The notes under the pieces were generated by a model. It searched no databases and was not told where the DNA came from. It was given only the letters and a program-made list of their open reading frames with translations. Shown here one piece after another: positions 11,176-23,100 of a stretch of 64,000 bases of DNA (position 1 is its first letter; each line of letters opens with the position of its first letter). Position numbers and translations under genes: made by a program. Origin of the DNA: Pieris napi (lineage: Eukaryota; Arthropoda; Insecta; Lepidoptera; Pieridae); assembly GCF_905475465.1 (NCBI RefSeq), contig NC_062250.1, positions 4,734,501 to 4,798,500 of the forward strand, given 5' to 3'.

Positions 11176-12830
11176 TCTAGTATAAAATTACCAAAAAACA
11201 TATCTGTTGTACTAGTTAATATAATTTTAAACCAATTTATTATAACACATTTTAATTATTTGTGAACTTTCCTTCAGACACTTCGATGGGTATTGCTTCC
11301 CTTAATTCTTTCCTAAAACAGTTTTTCAATTAAGGCTCTTAGTTTTCCAAAATTTATTGCTATAAGAGAAATTTACAAAAGATTTTCTCGGAACAAACAA
11401 ACATATTTAATCAAAATAAATGAACATGACACATTCGGAATTGTACTCGTACTAATCCTTTAATATAAGAGCGTACCAATTCCTAAAAGGCCGGCAACGC
11501 GCTTGCGAGCCTTATAGGTTTTTGGCGATCGTCATTTGTCATGCGATGTGACCTTATTTGTCTGTCCTGTCATGTTGTCCATAGTGCTTTACTCGACTAC
11601 CTTGCAGATAATACATTTCCTTTGCCATATCCCATAGCCTTGATAAAGTTTCATAAGGTTTTTAATTCACTTCAATTAACTCCAAACGAATATATTTACA
11701 TATCAGCCTACGCAATTCGCTACATTAATAAATATTTCACGACATTTCCGTTTTAATTATTAAAACTTTTAAGGATTAGAGATAAATAAGTGTAACGCTT
11801 ATCTAAGCGTGAGATTCTCAACGAAGGTCGTACTTTTGAATCCCGGCTATAAATTTGAATATGTGTAATTAACACTTGAAAGGTTTCTGGGGAGAAATGG
11901 ATGAAGGAAGCAAATAATAGGTCCATATAGAAAGATCTGGAGGAAGTCTTTACACTAAAGGGGTTCATTCAAACACTAATGGAAATAATAATAACTAACC
12001 TGGACTAACTAACAGCCATTTGATTTGGAAATTTTATAGTATAAAATTAAAGTAGCTTTCTGATATCAATAAACACATGCTCGCGTTACGTACATATAAC
12101 TTGGTTAAGTACATAAGATATAAACAATACCTATTTTTATTTCAGTAAATATTTTCAAGTCTTACTAATAGAATACAATCTAAATCATGGTATATTTGAA
12201 CCACTGTGGTTTGTATTAATGTAACAATAGCAGTCATGTCAGGAGACCAACAAATACATATAAAAATAATTCTTTAACTTGTTTTTTATGTTACTAAACG
12301 TTGTAGCAAGTTACTGGTTTAACGCGAATATTAGTACCTATACCATGTCTCCTAAATATTATTAGGTAACAAGTAAGTACCTGTAAAATGTCTGGCTAAT
12401 GTAGCTTTAATGTTGCAACATTAAATTATAGGGCGATTTCTAAATATTACTCCATATTTCTTTATACTGTTTAAACTAGTGCTTGTACATTGCCCTATAT
12501 TCGCACCGTCCACGATCTGGAGCAACAAACACAGATAACAGTAGACTGTAATGATCTACAAGGCATCTTAACAAAGCACAGATCATGCCTGGAACGGTTC
12601 TGCTACAAGAGTATGAAGTATGTGAAGGAGGCAAACAAAAATGTAAGGCCGGATCTTGCAATTACGCCCCGGCTCGCCCATGAATATTGTTAATAATAAT
12701 ATTACCGATGTAGCTGAGGCGTATCTTGAGAGACACGCAACACGAAGTATGGTTTTAATTTATGTATCTTTATAGTAACAACATGGAAAAAGTCCCTGTA
12801 GACAATAGCAAGGTAACGAAAAATAAACTG
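11176..12830. other. Intergenic DNA with a short LINE-tail scrap, otherwise unrecognised
   Basis: A short LINE-tail fragment (AAAGGCCGGCAACGCGCTTG) lies near 11487. A 67-codon open frame at 12490-12693 (+) resembles nothing I know and has no splice or promoter support. Nothing else is supportable. Confidence 0.5.
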
Positions 12831-12845
12831 TTTATACGAAATATG

Positions 12846-13138
12846 CAGTGTTGGCCTAGTGGCTTCAGCGTGCGACTCTCATACCTGAGGTCGTAGGTTC
12901 GAGCCCCGGCTGTGCACCATTAGACTTCCTCTCTATGTGCGCATTTAACATATGCTCGAACGGTGAAGAAAAACATCGTGAGGAAACCGAAATGTCTTAG
13001 ACCCACAAAGTCGACGGCATGTGTCAGGCACTGGAGGCTGATCACCTACTTGCCTATTAGATTTAAAAATGATCATGAAACAGATTCAGAAATCTGAGGC
13101 CAAGACCTAAAGAGATTGTAGATTTATTTTTATTTTAT
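12846..13138 (+). mobile_element. Full-length tRNA-derived SINE with 15-bp target-site duplication
   Basis: The head carries pol III-type boxes: TGGCCTAGTGGCTTCAGCG (A-box region) and GGTTCGAGCCCC (B box). The body holds ATCGTGAGGAAACCG and GGCACTGGAGGCTGATCACC, and the tail is an ATTTT-rich repeat. TTTATACGAAATATG occurs directly before (12831-12845) and directly after (13139-13153), a target-site duplication showing LINE-mediated insertion. This is the reference copy for the other SINEs in the window. Confidence 0.88.
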
Positions 13139-13527
13139 TTTATACGAAATATGATAATCTTGTCGACTATAAAATACTATATCTCTTTAGCGGTATTGTC
13201 AAATATGATTATTTTGTATGTCAACGAATTTGTTCGACATATTAAAACCTAAGAGAGATACTTAATGACTAAAATCCACACTGAATTTATAATATATGTA
13301 AATAAAATCAACGAACTTAATATTCCAATAATTGATCTAAATACAGCATAATGATATATTTTCATAATGTATATTTGAACAAGTTCTGTATAAATCGATC
13401 AGTTTTGCGCACGATTATACGGTATTTCCGCTCTATTTCACCTACTTTGCGAAGGTCGCAGGAGTTTGACACATTCAGGTGACAAGGCGAGTTTCCTGTG
13501 AATAAAACAGCTGCAATCCTATCATAA

Positions 13528-13911
13528 TCTTAATAAATATAAATTACGTGTAACGTTGTTTGTCCGCTATGGACTCCTAAACTACTTAACCGATTTCAAT
13601 CAAATTTGCATACCGTGTGCAGTTGAACTAACTTAAAAGATAGGATAGCTTACATCTTCATTTATACCCGTAATATTTTTTTATTGCAAATTATTTGTTT
13701 ATTATTTGACAGTCACAATTCTAACAGATGGCGCTGTGTTGAAAGTACCAACGTTTCACATAAGCTATAATTTAATGGCATAACTACCTAAAAAGCATGT
13801 TCCCCATGGGTCCCCATGACTGGTGTTCTCCTACCGTTTCCCTTAAATAGTTTACTACTATGTAATATAACAAAAACTTTAGCCACAGCAAAGCTTGGCC
13901 GCGTCTGCTAG
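13528..13911 (+). mobile_element. Helitron-like non-autonomous element (candidate)
   Basis: It starts TCTTAATAAATATAAATTAC after an A and ends TTGGCCGCGTCTGCTAG before a T, fitting Helitron insertion between A and T with 5'-TC and CTAG-3'. It includes the word CTAAACTACTTAACCGATTT common in lepidopteran elements of this class. No coding capacity and no clear 3' hairpin. Confidence 0.5.
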
Positions 13912-14074
13912 TACACTTATAGTATTAATTCAATGACGGTTCTATCCTCTATAGTTCTTGGACTCATATTTCTGCATAGGTATGGAGCTTTCGATATTAC
14001 CCTACATAAATATAACTATAGCGATTCCCACTACAATATTATGTTTTCGAATCAAGTTTCCAAGTTTGCGACAT

Positions 14075-14314
14075 CAGCCTTGCGATTCTGTAACTCACTT
14101 TCGTACTCTCACAGCGGTTTTCGCAGCGGCGGTGGCGCTCAAATCAGTTGTGAAGCAGTCATTTTACGTTTTGGCATTCTGATAAGGAGGGAGCTTGTAG
14201 TTTATTGTATATCAGAATGCCAAATCGTAATATGACTGCTTTACGACTGATTTGAGCGCCACCGCGAAAACCGCTGTGAGAGTACGAAAAGTGAGTTACA
14301 GAATCGCAAGGCTG
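14075..14314. mobile_element. Long-inverted-repeat (fold-back) MITE, near complete
   Basis: The left arm starts CAGCCTTGCGATTCTGTAAC and the right arm ends GTTACAGAATCGCAAGGCTG. The arms of about 105 bp pair through AGCGGTTTTCGC, GGCGCTCAAATCAGT and CATTTTACG.TTTGGCATTC around a short centre (GGAGGGAGCTTGTAGTTTAT). This is the best copy of the family. No target duplication is obvious. Confidence 0.85.
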
Positions 14315-14569
14315 CACTTGCGAGAAGTTTAAAATTGGTTTTCCTTCAGGTATGGAAGAAGACAGTCCAAACCTTCTGGCAGTGTGAGAGCATTGGGCGG
14401 TATCATGTTCAGATGATCCTCCTGACCGTCAAACGAAGATAAGAAAAAAGTGTGTGGGTACCCTGACACACGTAACTACTTCCTTTTTAGGCGCTGTTTC
14501 CCTCAATATTTATTACTTACTGTTAGTGATAACTGCACTCAAAGAAAGAACTGCCTAATATTATGTAGT

Positions 14570-15076
14570 TATTATTATTAAAGCTTTATTAATCCATACA
14601 ACAATTGGTTAGTTTACATTCCTTAGAAATTAGTATTAGTTAAGTTAGTATGAGTTTTAAACAAAATTTAAGTTAGATTTATTTTTATTTTTTTGGTGGT
14701 CTAGTTTTTGTATGGCCCCTTTTAGGGTAAAAGCCTCCTCCATATTTTTCCATTTCTCTTTGTCTTAAGCAACATTCATCCAGTTTTCGCCGGCTAGTTC
14801 TAGAATGTCATCTGTCCATCTTTTCCTTTGTCGTCATATACATCTCTTTCCAGTAGGTCCAGTCCATTTAGTTATTTCTAATGTCCATCTTTTATCCCGC
14901 GCTCTAGCAATATGACCTGCCCATTTCCATTTAAGCCTTAGAGCTTGTTCAAGTGCATCTGTAAGTTTGGTTTTTTTACGGATGTCAACATTTTTTATTT
15001 TGTTTATTCTCCTCACCTTTAGGATGCTTCTTTCCATTGCATGCTGGCAAGACAGGATTTTTCTAGTTGTTTTCAT
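14570..15076 (-). mobile_element. 5'-truncated RTE-like LINE, polymerase C-terminus and 3' end, minus strand
   Basis: On the minus strand from 15076 the frame reads HAMERSILKV, NVDIRKKTKLTDALEQALRL and KWKWAGHIARARDKRWTLEI. This is the conserved C-terminus of lepidopteran endonuclease-reverse-transcriptase LINEs (AMER...R.RTK..DALE...LKWKWAGHIAR). After a frameshift and stops it continues RWTDDILELAGENW and DKEKWKNMEEAFT, then a 3' end with an ATAATAATAA tail near 14570. It is coding-dead. Confidence 0.75.
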
Positions 15077-15429
15077 ATTATGTAGTTATAGTATTGTAAA
15101 TATATGTATGCCTTTATACCTAAATTAAAATATGTGATGTATAAAACATAATACATCTCAAATTTATTATGACGTAAAATCGAAGAACCTTTTTTGCCTC
15201 ATGAGGAGGATAACAGTGTTGATGTATCAACAAGAACGAAAATCACTTAAACATCGCAATTAAAATAGACACATCAAACAAAATATTTGGGAAAACCCCA
15301 CCATAATTGCTGGTTTAACCATTTATTAATTTGTGTAGATTAGGATTGGATCAAAGGAAACATTCGAAGAATAAAACGGAATAAATAAAGTTTTTTGGTA
15401 TAATTGAAAAACGTTGTATGCAAACTTTT

Positions 15430-15541
15430 TTTTATAGAATAGGAAGCAAACGGGCAAGAGGCTCCCCTGATGTTAAGTGATGCCGCCGCCCATGGTCACT
15501 CAATGCCAGAGGGCTCGCCAGTGCGTTGCCGGCCTTTTAAT
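15430..15541 (-). mobile_element. LINE tail fragment, minus strand
   Basis: Read in reverse: AAAGGCCGGCAACGCACTGG, then GCCCTCTGGCATTGAGTGAC, CCATGGGCGGCGGCATCACT, and a poly-A. This is the same tail family as 7962-8153 and 31276. Confidence 0.7.
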
Positions 15542-15962
15542 TTTATTGCAATTTTTTTTTGTGTTTACAATAAAACAAGACTTGTGTGTTTACAATAAAA
15601 CAAGACTTAGGTAAGATTCGGAAACAAGATCAAGTCAAGTCTCTTTTCTGAAAAACTTTTACTCTAATAGCTTTTACGTTTTTATTAAGGTACCAATTTA
15701 CAAAATTTGCTGTTGCCACCATCAACGACATCAGTTTGATTAAGAGCAACTTTCCACTTCCATAAGATCAGAATTGTCACCACCTAGAAATGCCTGAAGA
15801 TCAAGGTCCACAGATCAGGCGCAAGATACGTTAATGACATTAACAACTAGACAAAACGTTATGAATTAATGTTCTCCATAAATTAATCAAAGTAGGGACG
15901 CAAACCCCCAAAGTGAATAGGTATACACATTCCAAATTTGAACTCTGAACAGTATGTCATTA

Positions 15963-16067
15963 GGGTGCGTCCACATCTGGCGAATGCGCCGCGAATGTGC
16001 AGCTCGCGAGCCGTTTGCGTACTGCGCGCGTGCAGTCACGGCATATTCGCCAGATGTGGACGCACCC
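15963..16067. mobile_element. 105-bp GC-rich MITE, PIF/Harbinger-like, TTA target duplication
   Basis: Terminal inverted repeats begin GGGTGCGTCCACATCTGGCG at the left and are matched exactly at the right. The element is flanked by TTA at 15960-15962 and TTA at 16068-16070, a three-base duplication typical of PIF/Harbinger elements. The centre is CpG-rich (GCGCCGCGAATG, TACTGCGCGCG). Open frames across it are chance. Confidence 0.8.
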
Positions 16068-16250
16068 TTAGGCAAGCGATTTAACGTCTCGAGCGATTGG
16101 AGCGTGCTTGTAACACGTGGGTTCAAACAGTGAATGCCCAACCAGAGAGCTATGAATGCAAAAGACTCTTAATTCATGACAATAGAAAAAAATTGCCAGT
16201 GTATAAAACTATTAATTCTCAAATCCAAGTTTACATACAAATAAATAAAT

Positions 16251-16533
16251 CAGTGGCGCTCCAACCTCTTTAGGTCTGGGCCTCAGATTTTTGAATCTGT
16301 TTCATGATCATTTTTCAATCTAATAGGCAAGTAGGTGATCAGCTTCCAGTGCCTGATACACGCTGTCGACTTTGGGTCTAAGACATGTCGGTTTCCTCAC
16401 GATGTTTTCCTTCACCGTTCGAGCGAATGTTAAATGCGCAAATAGAAAGAAAGTCCATTGGTGCATAGCCGGGGATCGAACCTACGAAATCAGGGATGAG
16501 TGTCGCACGCTGAAGCCACTAGGCCAACGCCTG
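16251..16533 (-). mobile_element. tRNA-derived SINE, near full length, minus strand
   Basis: It starts with the tail CAGTGGCGCTCCAACCTCTT and ends with the head CCACTAGGCCAACGCCTG. The B-box complement GGGGATCGAACC is visible. It lies about 0.6 kb upstream of the yellow start codon. Confidence 0.85.
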
Positions 16534-16980
16534 TTATATTATAATTTATAAAAAATCATTCCTATTCTTATTCCTAACCTTGGAAAGATAGTTATGTTTA
16601 AAGGGACCTATCTAGTTAGAAATAAACGTGAAAGTAATCACTTAATTCTTTGATTGATGAATGTTATTAGTTACCTAAGTGGTAGAAATCTACTCATCAA
16701 ATTTGCACAACACAAAATCCTTTTTGCCAACGACAATATTGCTTTATTTCAAAACTCTCAACTCCATTATAAATTATTAAATGTCACAAGTAACAGGGAT
16801 GCTGATGATCAGTTCTTATAATATATAATCAATTTACTATCATATTTGTAATGTTCAGTTTAATTAAATATATCTGCAAAAGTCCGAGCGTAAATATTTT
16901 TATTATATTATTGCCGATTGCGTAATAGCTCTGTGGATATTTCCTCGGCATTTCTACGCGCTGGTAGGAGAATTAACTTT

Positions 16981-17016
16981 TATAAAGCGGGGCTAATTCG
17001 TAGCGCTTTAGTTCAT
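16981..17016 (+). promoter_or_regulatory. Core promoter of yellow: TATA box and initiator-like site
   Basis: TATAAAG lies at 16981-16987 and an initiator-like TCATT at 17012-17016, whose A is 33 bp downstream of the start of the TATA box. This is normal insect TATA-Inr spacing. It would give a 5' UTR of about 110 nt before the ATG at 17124. The assignment is positional; no transcript data can be seen. Confidence 0.5.
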
Positions 17017-17123
17017 TTTAAACAGCTGAAGCTATTCGAGCTGTGTATATTGTACGTATTATAAAGTGCGTTCATAAGCGTAGTACTAGACGTTTTTTAC
17101 AGTAAAACTTTGTTTACAGAAAT

Positions 17124-20100
17124 ATGTTGGCGCGTTTTCTTATACTCGGCTGCCTATTGGCCACAATTTCTGCTACTGTAAAACTGCGTGAACTGTACTC
17201 CTGGAATGTTTTGGACTGGAATTACCCTGATCCGTACTCGAAGCAGAGGGACCTTGAAAGTGGGGCCCTGAATCCTAAAAATGCCCTTCCAGTTGGTATC
17301 GAGAGATGGAGGAACAAGCTTTTCGTCAGTGTACCTAGATGGTTTCCAGGTATGTATTTACTGTGTTTCCTCCGTACATGTCTGACGGGTTTATGACCTG
17401 TCAAGTGACCAAACATTTTTGATTGATAAAAATTTAGTAAATAATATAATTCTTACTTAAATAACTGGTTTCATGTTAAGCAATACTGTCTATGTACAAA
17501 ATGCCTGCATTTTAGTAGTTAATTTAAAATCCCTAATCAACAAAAATATAACTGACTCCAAAATTCACTAAAAATTATAAGAATATTATTTGATTTAATA
17601 AGCTTTATTACTAATAGAATTAAATATGTCCAGTGCCGTTTATTTATATAAATGGGGTATGAATTAGTATTAATTACCTAGAATCTATTAATCTCAGTAC
17701 AAACCCTTTCTATAAAATCATGTCGCTGCAAATCCAGATCATTATCACCTCGTTCAACACCACAGCAGAACGGTTCACGAAACGAACCTCGTCCTTTCGT
17801 GTCTCGAAAGAATTAGTAAATTAAATTTTGTTGGATATCGTTACTATGTGATGAAATAAAAACAAAAATCCTGTTCCATATTATTAAATATTAGAATTAA
17901 GTTCTTACTAAAATAATATTTACTTGAAGTTTAAAAGGCAATTACAATTAATTTCATTACTTATTTTTGCCTAATTTGCATAAAAAAATATTATATAAAT
18001 GTATTAAATATTATTTATGCAAATTATTATTCGCATGGATAACCCTCTGATGGGCCTTGGGCAGACACATTTCTAATTCTCAGGGTTAATCTTCCCTTAA
18101 TATCTTTATAGACAGTATCATTAAATGTTATTTCATTATATACAAGTTACATAAAAGATAACTAAATATTTTTTGGCCTAAACAGTTGAGGTATCGACTG
18201 AAAACTAACGCAAGACAAGCCATATGCGTTGACCCTGCCAATAGCCCATGCCAAGCTCTCTTTGAATTTCCTATTTCTCTTTAGTAGTAACTCAATAGAA
18301 TATATTTCTGCTTTTATCATTTAATATATAGAAACAATTAATATTTTGCAAAAGAATCAAACCTCCAAGTTCGCTCGAAAACCAGGCGTTGACCTGATTT
18401 GAATTATTAATTAGTTACGCGTTCTCAACCTCAGACACAAATTATATATTTATTAAATACGGAATTAAGATACTGATATGTATTATTTAATAACGAGATA
18501 ACATCTATATAGGTGTTCAATAATTAATGTAAATAATGTAAATACGTATAAGGTAAAATAAGTTATTACGTACTGGACGAAAAAATTACATTCTTTTTTC
18601 AAATTTAAATTTCGAATATTATATAATTGTTAACGCCTGAATCCATTAAAGGAATTATTAAAGGAATTATCCATTAAAGGAATTAAGAACGATGTAATAG
18701 GGTGTATCAACAAAAGTATGATGTAATAGGGTGTATCCCTATGAAATAATTAGACATAGACATAACATTTATTACATATGAAAACACACACACATAAACA
18801 CACAAAATAACAATACTCAAAGAAAAAATAAAATAAGACATATCAAAAACAATAAAAATAAAAATAAAAAATTCCCTTTTCCCATTCGGTTCGCTTCAAG
18901 TGTGCAATGTGTGTGTGCTGTTTGTTGTAATTAAAAATTAATGTTTTTAAATCTAATCAAAACTTTTCTAGAAAAATGTATATGGATCTGGTACAAAATT
19001 ACACTTGGTGCTGCTTTTTTAGTTGGTGTGTTTAAAAACTTGAGGTTTCTTAAGATACTAAAATTTTATTGAAAATAAATAAGTTCAAACAATGCCGGCC
19101 CAGTGACTTCAGAGAGCGACTCTCATCCCTTAGGTCGCAGGTTCAATCCCCACTTTCTCTATATTGCACATTTAACAGTCACTCGTATTGCGAAGGAAAA
19201 AATGGTAATTTCCAATTATTCTCTAAACGTAAAAATAAAAAAAATAACTAATTTTACTTGGTTTTTGTAGTTTTATATATTCTAAAACCATAAGTGATTA
19301 TGCCATTATACACTTTGCGTAACTGACACACTAAAGGAGCTAACTAGGTAATTAATTTACTCATTATACATAGGCATATATAAATTATGATTATAAATTT
19401 CTAAAGTACTGCGGCACTATTTCGTAAGATTCAAATCAAAATGTCTATTACGAACTTGTGACAAGCTTTCGACAAATACATGAGTCAGTAAATCTAGCGA
19501 ACTGTTTAGAAAACCTTTACTATATAGCCCACTAACCGGTTTGATTTTCGGACAAAGGAGTAAGTGATACAGTAATCTAAGCACGAACAGTATGAAAGAT
19601 TAAATGTATAGAACGGAATTCATTATTTTTTATATGGAAAATATGTTTGCACATTTGAAAAAAATATTGTACATGTTGTTAGCAACTAATATTTTTATTT
19701 TTAAATAATTACATAAATATACATTACTTACCTACTCTAAAATTTCTCGGTAAGTGAATTCTTTGAGAAATAAAGTATCTTTGAACCGAAAACTTAGGGC
19801 TCCGTGGGTCAAGCTGGAACTAAACATACTTGACGAAGCTAACCCTAATCTTATTTGATTAATGTTTGAATCAATTTTGGATAACTTAGCACAAGTATTT
19901 ATGCGATAATGTTTTTTCATTGCTGGCTTCTAAATAAGGTCTAGGGATGGTGCCTTATACAGAATTCTGAGTAAGGAGGAATTGCCTAAAACAAAACAAT
20001 CGTGACCCCTTGGATTCAGCAATGGTTCTTTTTTTTATTTATATAATAGGGGCAAACGTGCCTAAGTCAAAAAGAGATTTATTTTATCTTTTACATTACT

Positions 20101-23100
20101 CATATAAAATTGACGTTCTGCCGGAATTCTCTAAGGAATCTCCTTCCCGTTTTATGAACTAAATCCTCTGAAAGGTAAAATGATATTACTAAAATCTAAA
20201 ATCATAATTATGTAATAATATTATACACATACTGTCTAGCATGTTTTAGGGTTTCTAAGTCCTTCCTTATCTGGTATAATAAATCTATTTTTTATATATG
20301 TATACAGTGGAATCCCGATAACTCGAATGTCAAGGGAACGACAAAATATCGAGTTAACGAGTTTTCGACTTAACAAGAACTTCTAGACATATGATTTAAC
20401 TGCTGAAATTTCGACTTACGGATTTTCGATTTCTAAGTGTATTTTTCGATTTGCAGAGTCGAATTTGAATAACAATAAAACTTAAGTTTTGAAGGTTATA
20501 TTTTTTATGAATGTATTCATTCATTGCGCGTGTACAAGACAAAAACAATATATTAGAAGCCAAGAACTCGAAGATTCATTTTGGATTTAATTGCTATTAT
20601 TTTGGGGAATTCCCAGTATGACGTCATGATATATTTTACTTACTACGACTTACAGTCTCCTTTTTGAAATTCGAGTTATAGAGTATAAATATGTATTATC
20701 AATACTTCGTAGGAAAATAACGTCTTTTTCGAGTAACAAAGTCTAAATAATTCGAGATATCGTGTATCTAGGAGTTCAGCGGAAGGGAATGTCAATTTTT
20801 TTCGACTTACTGAGGATTTCCACTTAACGTGGTTCGAGTTAGTGCGATTCCACATATGGAAAAAAACCCACCATAACTGCTGGTTTAGCAATTTATTAAT
20901 TTGTGTAGATTAGAAATGCAACATTCGAACAATAAAACAATAAATTTTAAAGTTTGTTGGTATAATTGATAACGGTTGTATGCACAACTTTTTTTTTTTA
21001 AAGCTAAGAAGGCAAACGGGCTGTAGGCTCCGCCAGGGACACATTTCTAGAAGGCTCACAAGTGCGTTGCCGTCCTTTTAAGAATTGGTACGCTCTTTTC
21101 TTAAAGTTATAGGTTATCATTACTTACGTAGAACAAGAATTTGGAATAAGAACTCCAAAGCAAAAACTGAGTACTGGATGCAATAAATATTATATATATC
21201 TGCCAATAGGTGTTACAGTAATCTGTACATGCTTAAATATAATCGAAAAACGTACTTTTATGCAAAAAACACATCAGAAATAAATAAAGTCGGGAATATG
21301 CATCGTTCGAATAAAATACGTTGTATGAAAAGCCGATATCTTGTACTAGCTGTCAAAAAATGAAATTATTGTATTGACGTATATGTACTTGATTTTTTCA
21401 CAAAGGCCCTCTTAACTTCACGACTATGAAAAAATGTACACTTGCTAGTACTTAAAAGAAACTCAAAATGCAATCTAAGATTGTATTCGCGAATCGCACA
21501 AAAACCTAATCACGATTTGCCCAACCCAATAATTATAATAAACACACGCAATGCATATTTGCTTTAGAAAATTGCTAGAAGTGTTACAAAGTGGGTATAC
21601 TGTCGATACCGGTAAACGCAATTATTATGTATATACATCGTAAATTGCCCGATTATTTCATCTGTATTATACGGGAAAAAATATTTTTGTTTGAAATAAA
21701 CTATTTCACAAATTCTTTCATCATTAGAACGGTACCTACATTATCTCTGAATAACTAGGATAAATAAATATTTTGTTATATTTATATATTTATATATATA
21801 TATATGTTATATATAAATATATAACAAAATATTAAAAAAGTCTTGCCGGAAGCTAGAACAGTTCGTTTAATTAAACATTTTAAAAGTTGCCTAAGCTTTA
21901 GAGGATTTGCAGACGAGTTGAAATAATAAATAAATGGCAAATTAATTATTGATTGATGACCTGATCGAATAGTAGAATGTTTTAAATTAATTAAAGGCCG
22001 ACAACGCACTCGCGAGCCCTCTAGCAGTGTCCATGAGTATGGCGGTATTACAGAACATTAGATGACCCGTTTGCCCCTGTTCTATAAAAAAAAATGTGTT
22101 TTCTTTAAAAATATTAAGAATGCAAACTTATTGTTTTGGAAATGATTACTGAAATTTTTTGGCCAATTTAATTGTCATCAAAAATGCTTTTAACGTATTT
22201 AACTGTATTGAATAAATATGTACTCTTTATAGTGATTTGTGTATGTTGAAATAAGGATTTATAACTAATATAGATTTAAACTTGAAAGAATTTGTCCCTA
22301 ATACATACTTTTGTTCGTTGACAACGTATTCGTATTTTCATTAGAATTTTACATAAGCGCTGAATATGCGCTGCGATGACAAGTCAACCGACAATCTTGA
22401 GACAACCTTCATTTTATTTTAACTAACTCCCTTATTCATAAAATTTCAGTCGAATAACACAATTTTAATTAAAATCTACAAAAACAGACAAATAGTTAAA
22501 AGAAAATTAATAAAAATGTAAAATGCAAATGCAAATAGACTGTTTTTATGGTTTATAAGTGTTTATCATCATTGTCGATACGAAACTAAAATTTTAAATA
22601 ATTTTTATTCAATTTACAGGAATACCAGCCACATTGAATTACATATCTCTGGACGCACCATACGAACCATCACCAAAGTTGACACCATACCCAAGTTTTA
22701 AGGAAAATGAGCTTGGAAACTGTGAAACTGGTCTGACCACTGTGTACAGAATTAAGGCAGATAAATGCGATCGTTTATGGGTTTTAGATGTCGGTACCTA
22801 CGGCTATGGTAAGGTTCTATGATTGCTATAATAATAAGCCTATTATTTACTCTAAAACTTTACAGTGAATTTACGTTTCACTGTTTATGAGTTTGTGGGA
22901 GCAGATTGGCCTTAAGCATGCGGCTCTCATCCCTGAGGTCGTAGGTTCGGTCCCCGGCTGTGCACCCGACTTTCTTTCTATGTGCGCATTTAAAATTTGC
23001 TCGAACGATAAAGAAAAACATCGTGAGGAAACCGGCTTGCCTTAGGCCGAAAAATTCGACGACGTCTGGCACAGGAGGCTGATCATCTACTTGCCTATGA

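Larger units (their letters stand above)
17350..22619 (+). other. Intron 1 of yellow (5.27 kb)
   Basis: The donor is G|GTATGT and the acceptor TTTACAG|G. Besides the elements listed separately it holds a head-only SINE scrap (about 19095-19190), an ACAC-type simple repeat near 18785 and a small duplication of GATGTAATAGGGTGTATC at 18693 and 18720. A large first intron is a usual place for yellow enhancers, but no enhancer can be read from sequence alone. Confidence 0.75.

Noticed and set aside
12490..12693. 67-codon frame
   Set aside because: No similarity I know, no good start context or splice sites, isolated in repeat-rich DNA.
12895..12918. Possible tRNA gene (B box GGTTCGAGCCCC)
   Set aside because: Part of a SINE with target duplications; no full cloverleaf or anticodon arm. 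The same holds for the other SINE heads, including 61320-61380.
15887..16141. 84-codon minus-strand frame
   Set aside because: It runs through the palindromic Harbinger-like MITE and both its flanks; no conserved protein text.
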